Source: Syntrophomonas sp.
Lineage (GTDB): Bacteria; Bacillota; Syntrophomonadia; Syntrophomonadales; Syntrophomonadaceae
Length of the DNA stretch: 8,070 nt
Assembly (NCBI GenBank): GCA_028693695.1
Contig: JAQUUV010000088.1
Location: 1 to 8,070 of the forward strand
Direction of reading: 5' to 3'
Positions 5,024 to 8,070 of this stretch are shown in pieces (the first letter of the stretch is position 1; the number at the start of each line of letters is the position of its first letter). The notes beneath the pieces were generated by a model. That model searched no databases. It saw nothing but the letters and a program-made list of their open reading frames with translations, and was not told the origin of the DNA. The translations under genes and the position numbers were made by a program.

Positions 5024-7270
5024 GTAGATACCAAATTAATTGAAGTCTTATTGGTTGAAGATGATCCAGTTGATCAAATGGCATTCAAGCGTGTTGTCAA
5101 AGAGCAAGGCTTACCTTACCAATATACATTAACAGGTTCAATATCTCAGGCTCATGAAGTTCTGAATAACAAAAAATTTGATATTGTAATTTGTGATCTT
5201 TCTTTGGAAGACGGTACCCTTTTTGATATCCTCGATAAGATAGTCGATAAAGATATCCCCATAATTGTCACCACCGGAAACGGGGATGAGGAAACTGCAG
5301 TCAAAGCTATAAAAGGCGGGGCAGACGATTATATTATAAAAGATGTTGAACGTAATTATTTAAAGATTCTGGCTACCACCGTAAACAAGGCCCTGAAAAA
5401 TAAGAAGCTTGTTTTTGAGCACCGTAGTGCGGAAAAGGCCCTGCAGGTTAGCGAGGAACTGTATCGCACCTTGGTGGAGACATCTCCTAATGGTATTGGG
5501 ATGACCGATCTAAATGGTAAAATCATTATATCCAACCAGCAAATGGGGCAACTGTTGGGATATGATCATATTGGAGATTTAATTGGCATGCTTAGCATTG
5601 ATTTTATAGCGCCCCATGATCAGGAAGCCTATCAAGAAATGAAACCGGCATTGCTAGAAGGAAGAAACCAACAAAATGAATTTGTCCTGATCAGGAAGGA
5701 TGGTTCTCATTTTCTAGCTGAACTAAATGTTACATTAGTGCGTGATGAAGCTAACTTGCCCCGGGGCTTTATGATGGTGATCGTTGATATCACCGACCGT
5801 TTCAAGGATATTTTTAATACGGTTGCCACTGCCATGATTGTCGTTGAGGAAGATAATACCATTAGTCAAGTCAATGTTGAGTTTGAGAGAATGTCGGGGT
5901 ATTTGAAAGAAGATATTGAAGGTAAGAAAAGATGGACGGATTTCTTTTTAGCTGACAATCTTGATCAGATGAAACAATACCATGAAATCCGCAAGATAAA
6001 TGAAAAAGCTGCTCCCAGAAATTACGAATCATGTTTTGTGGGTCAGGATGGTAAGATTAGTAATGTTCTGATGACCGTATCTATGACACCCCAAACCCGC
6101 AAAAGCATTGTAGCACTTCTGGATATCACTGGAAGGAAGCAAGCGGAAGAGGAATTACACGCCAGCAAAGAGAGATACCGAAACCTGGTGGAAAATATCA
6201 ATGACTGCCTTTGGGAAACGGACCAGGATCTCGTAATAACATATGTTAGTCCCAAAATTCATGAACTTCTGGGCTATCGACCCGAGGAGATAATTAAAAA
6301 AAATCCGTATGATTTAATGAACCCCCAGTCCTTAGCGAGACTCAAGAATGTTTGGGGCAGTGAATTAGGTAGTTCGAAAAATCCAATATTGTTTGAAGAA
6401 AAACTGACCCATAAACAAGGACATTCAGTAATTGGAAAAATCAGTGTTTCACGCATACTAAATCCCGAGGGAATCTTTGCGGGATATCGGGGTATATTCC
6501 ATAACATCACCGAAGAAGTAAGGTTAAGAGAAGAACGACAGCGACTGCAAGAGCAATCGGCACGCATGAGCAAGTTGATGTCTATCAGTGCAATGTCGGC
6601 CGGGATTGTCCATGAGATTGGACAGCCCCTTAACGCCATTAGAGTTCTGGTTGATGGCATGCTATATTGGCATAAGAAAGGTGTCCAAACAGAGCAGGAC
6701 AAGATTTATATTAACATGGAACGTATTTCTAAACAGGTCGGACGTATTGACGATATTATTAGACATATGCGTTCATTTGCCAGTGTTGGGAGTCCAACCG
6801 AACTGGATTTATGCAATTTGAACGACACAGTTAATCGGGTATTGGATATGCTGGGGTCACAGTTATCAGCGCATGGTATTACTATAACCAGGCGGTTGAA
6901 AAAGGACTTGAAATCGATCTGGGGAAATAGTATATCCCTGGAAGAAATGCTCATTAACCTGATAGTAAATGCCATGAATGCCCTGGATACATGCGAAATT
7001 AAGGAAAAGAAAATATCCCTGGTAACCCAGATGATTGATGAATGGGCAGTTATAGAGCTTTCCGATAATGCTAGCGGAATTGCCGAAAATCTGCATAGCA
7101 TGATTTTCGAACCATTTTATACCAGCCACCAGGATAGTGGAGGAACAGGTCTGGGCTTGCCAATTGTTCGTTCTATTGTCGAGACTCACAAGGGACAAAT
7201 CACCGTATTTAATAATGAAGACGGCGGTGCAACCTTTAGAATAAAAATACCTATTAATGACCAAAAGTAG
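5021..7270 (+). CDS. Receiver-headed PAS histidine kinase (REC-PAS-PAS-PAS-HisKA-HATPase), NtrB/DctB-like core
   Basis: 749 residues from ATG 5021. Residues about 5-125 are an N-terminal receiver: Glu13-Asp14-Asp15, phospho-acceptor Asp59 (VICDLSLEDG), Thr85, and Lys107, followed by Asp rather than the usual Pro. Three PAS/PAC units follow at about 142-260, 261-372 and 382-500, then a charged coiled coil (about 495-518). The HisKA motif AGIVHEIGQPLNAI (phospho-His531) is of the NtrB/DctB kind that partners NtrC-type regulators, and such a regulator is encoded 15 bases downstream. HATPase: N-box INLIVNAMNALD (Asn650), G1 box DNASGI (682-687, with Ala where Gly is usual), FEPFYTS, and GGTGLGL (707-713). 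There is no membrane segment. The receiver suggests its activity is set by phosphate from another kinase or Hpt as well as by PAS inputs. It is likely active despite the G1 change. Confidence 0.93.
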   Translation: MVDTKLIEVLLVEDDPVDQMAFKRVVKEQGLPYQYTLTGSISQAHEVLNNKKFDIVICDLSLEDGTLFDILDKIVDKDIPIIVTTGNGDEETAVKAIKGGADDYIIKDVERNYLKILATTVNKALKNKKLVFEHRSAEKALQVSEELYRTLVETSPNGIGMTDLNGKIIISNQQMGQLLGYDHIGDLIGMLSIDFIAPHDQEAYQEMKPALLEGRNQQNEFVLIRKDGSHFLAELNVTLVRDEANLPRGFMMVIVDITDRFKDIFNTVATAMIVVEEDNTISQVNVEFERMSGYLKEDIEGKKRWTDFFLADNLDQMKQYHEIRKINEKAAPRNYESCFVGQDGKISNVLMTVSMTPQTRKSIVALLDITGRKQAEEELHASKERYRNLVENINDCLWETDQDLVITYVSPKIHELLGYRPEEIIKKNPYDLMNPQSLARLKNVWGSELGSSKNPILFEEKLTHKQGHSVIGKISVSRILNPEGIFAGYRGIFHNITEEVRLREERQRLQEQSARMSKLMSISAMSAGIVHEIGQPLNAIRVLVDGMLYWHKKGVQTEQDKIYINMERISKQVGRIDDIIRHMRSFASVGSPTELDLCNLNDTVNRVLDMLGSQLSAHGITITRRLKKDLKSIWGNSISLEEMLINLIVNAMNALDTCEIKEKKISLVTQMIDEWAVIELSDNASGIAENLHSMIFEPFYTSHQDSGGTGLGLPIVRSIVETHKGQITVFNNEDGGATFRIKIPINDQK

Positions 7271-7271
7271 C

Positions 7272-7288
7272 GGGGGGTGACCTAACTG
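7272..7288 (+). promoter_or_regulatory. Ribosome binding site and apparent CTG start of the sigma-54 activator gene
   Basis: GGGGGGTGA at 7272-7280 is a strong purine-rich ribosome site 5 bases before CTG 7286-7288. An in-frame TAA at 7283-7285 immediately precedes that CTG, so the frame cannot start further upstream. The next in-frame ATG is at 7331, which would delete the first receiver strand and its acidic pair Asp7-Asp8. CTG is therefore the most likely initiator unless the read contains an error. Confidence 0.65.
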
Positions 7289-8070
7289 AATATTTTACTG
7301 GTTGATGACGAGGATGACAGCAGGTCATATATGGCTGAGTTTTTGACTATGTTAGGGCATACCGTGGCAGAAGAATCTAATGGCTTGGATGCTATAAAAA
7401 GATTGGAGACCGGGATTTTTCACCTGATAATTTCTGATATCAGGATGCCCGGAATGTCAGGAATAGAATTACTTAGTAAGGTGCACCAATCCCCAGAATG
7501 GAAAGATGTGATTGTAGTTCTGGCAACCGCCTATTCTGATATGAAAACCGCTATTGAAGCTCTCCGGGCAGGCGCCTATGACTATTTGTTAAAACCCGTA
7601 AACATCGAGGAACTGGTCAGTTTGATTGAACGGATAGCACAGCACCAATCTTTAAAGTGGGAGAACCAGATTCTAACCACCAAATTTGAAGCAGCGGTGG
7701 AAGCCGCTACTGCGGAAACCGTCCAGGAATTGACGCTTCTTAAGCAGGCATATTATCAGCAGATAGGTATGGACCAGGTCGTGGTCTATTCCCAGACCAT
7801 GCAAGACGTTTTTCAACAGGCTCAAAAACTGCACACTGACCGGCATATTCCAGTATTGATTGAAGGAGAAACCGGAACCGGCAAGGAAATTGTGGCCAGG
7901 TGCATCCATTATGGCGATAGCAGCAATACCGGTCCTTTTATAGATATTAACTGTGCTACCCTGGCTACCAACATTTTTGAAAGCGAACTCTTTGGCTATG
8001 AAGCAGGCGCTTTTACCGGCGGGCTGCCCAAAGGTCAAAGAGGTAAGATTGATATTGCTCGTGGTGGTAC
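7286..8070 (+). CDS. NtrC-family response regulator, receiver + sigma-54 AAA+ domain, 3' truncated by window edge
   Basis: 261 complete codons are visible and the frame is open at the right edge. Residues 1-118 are a receiver (NILLVDDEDDS, acidic Asp7-Asp8; phospho-acceptor Asp51 in ISDIRMPGMSG; Thr81; Lys103 in LLKPV). A helical, Glu/Gln/Ala-rich linker (about 120-160) connects to a sigma-54 interaction AAA+ domain from about 165: Walker A GETGTGKE (194-201) and the sigma-54 contact loop at 241-246, which reads GAFTGG instead of the usual GAFTGA. Walker B, the arginine fingers and the expected C-terminal HTH lie beyond the window. When phosphorylated, such proteins hexamerise and use ATP to remodel sigma-54 RNA polymerase at -24/-12 promoters. 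It starts at CTG (see the ribosome site) 15 bases after the kinase gene, its likely cognate. It is the only transcriptional output visible here. No -24/-12 promoter was recognised in the window. Confidence 0.92.
   Translation, partial: MNILLVDDEDDSRSYMAEFLTMLGHTVAEESNGLDAIKRLETGIFHLIISDIRMPGMSGIELLSKVHQSPEWKDVIVVLATAYSDMKTAIEALRAGAYDYLLKPVNIEELVSLIERIAQHQSLKWENQILTTKFEAAVEAATAETVQELTLLKQAYYQQIGMDQVVVYSQTMQDVFQQAQKLHTDRHIPVLIEGETGTGKEIVARCIHYGDSSNTGPFIDINCATLATNIFESELFGYEAGAFTGGLPKGQRGKIDIARGG

Noticed and set aside
4793..5084. Minus-strand open frames across the palindrome (4793-5014 and 4899-5084)
   Set aside because: They exist because the palindrome lacks stops in several frames; they overlap real plus-strand genes and show no domain or ribosome site that stands out.
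6274..7264. Minus-strand open frames opposite the second kinase (6274-6702, 6706-7101, 6866-7264) and 7673-8038 opposite the activator
   Set aside because: All are antisense to strongly conserved kinase or AAA+ domains and show no independent features.

Overview
The window is a dense, single-strand (+) cluster of two-component / phosphorelay genes. It holds six signalling proteins and no metabolic, transport or structural gene. Non-ATG starts behind good Shine-Dalgarno sequences (GTG, TTG and apparently CTG), A+T-leaning codon use, an NtrC-type sigma-54 activator and a PocR-type sensor suggest a Gram-positive anaerobe of the Clostridia (Desulfotomaculum/Pelotomaculum-like Peptococcaceae). That placement is inference from style only; no marker gene is present.

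Layout: (1) 1-812 is the 3' end of a hybrid histidine kinase (HATPase + receiver). (2) 813-919 is a spacer with a consensus -10 hexamer inside a 7-bp inverted repeat. (3) 920-1675 encodes a receiver-Hpt protein. (4) 1689-4499 encodes a soluble PocR-PAS-PAS-PAS-PAS histidine kinase. (5) 4489-4902, overlapping it by 11 bases, encodes a single-domain response regulator of the Rcp1/CheY-like kind. (6) 4903-5020 is a spacer filled by a perfect 27-bp inverted repeat, probably a REP/MITE-like palindromic unit. (7) 5021-7270 encodes a second soluble kinase, receiver-PAS-PAS-PAS-HisKA-HATPase, with an NtrB/DctB-like H-box. (8) 7286-8070 (continuing beyond the window) encodes an NtrC-family receiver + sigma-54 AAA+ activator that appears to start at CTG.

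How they may work together: three kinases, five receivers and one Hpt make a set able to run a multistep relay (His-Asp-His-Asp). Gene order suggests two pairings: PocR kinase with the small receiver, and receiver-headed kinase with the sigma-54 activator. The hybrid kinase and receiver-Hpt protein look like a split BarA-type phosphorelay tail. The visible transcriptional output is sigma-54-dependent transcription. The targets and the signal are not in the window; the PocR domain hints at a small organic ligand. All complete proteins lack membrane segments or signal peptides, so sensing is probably cytoplasmic.
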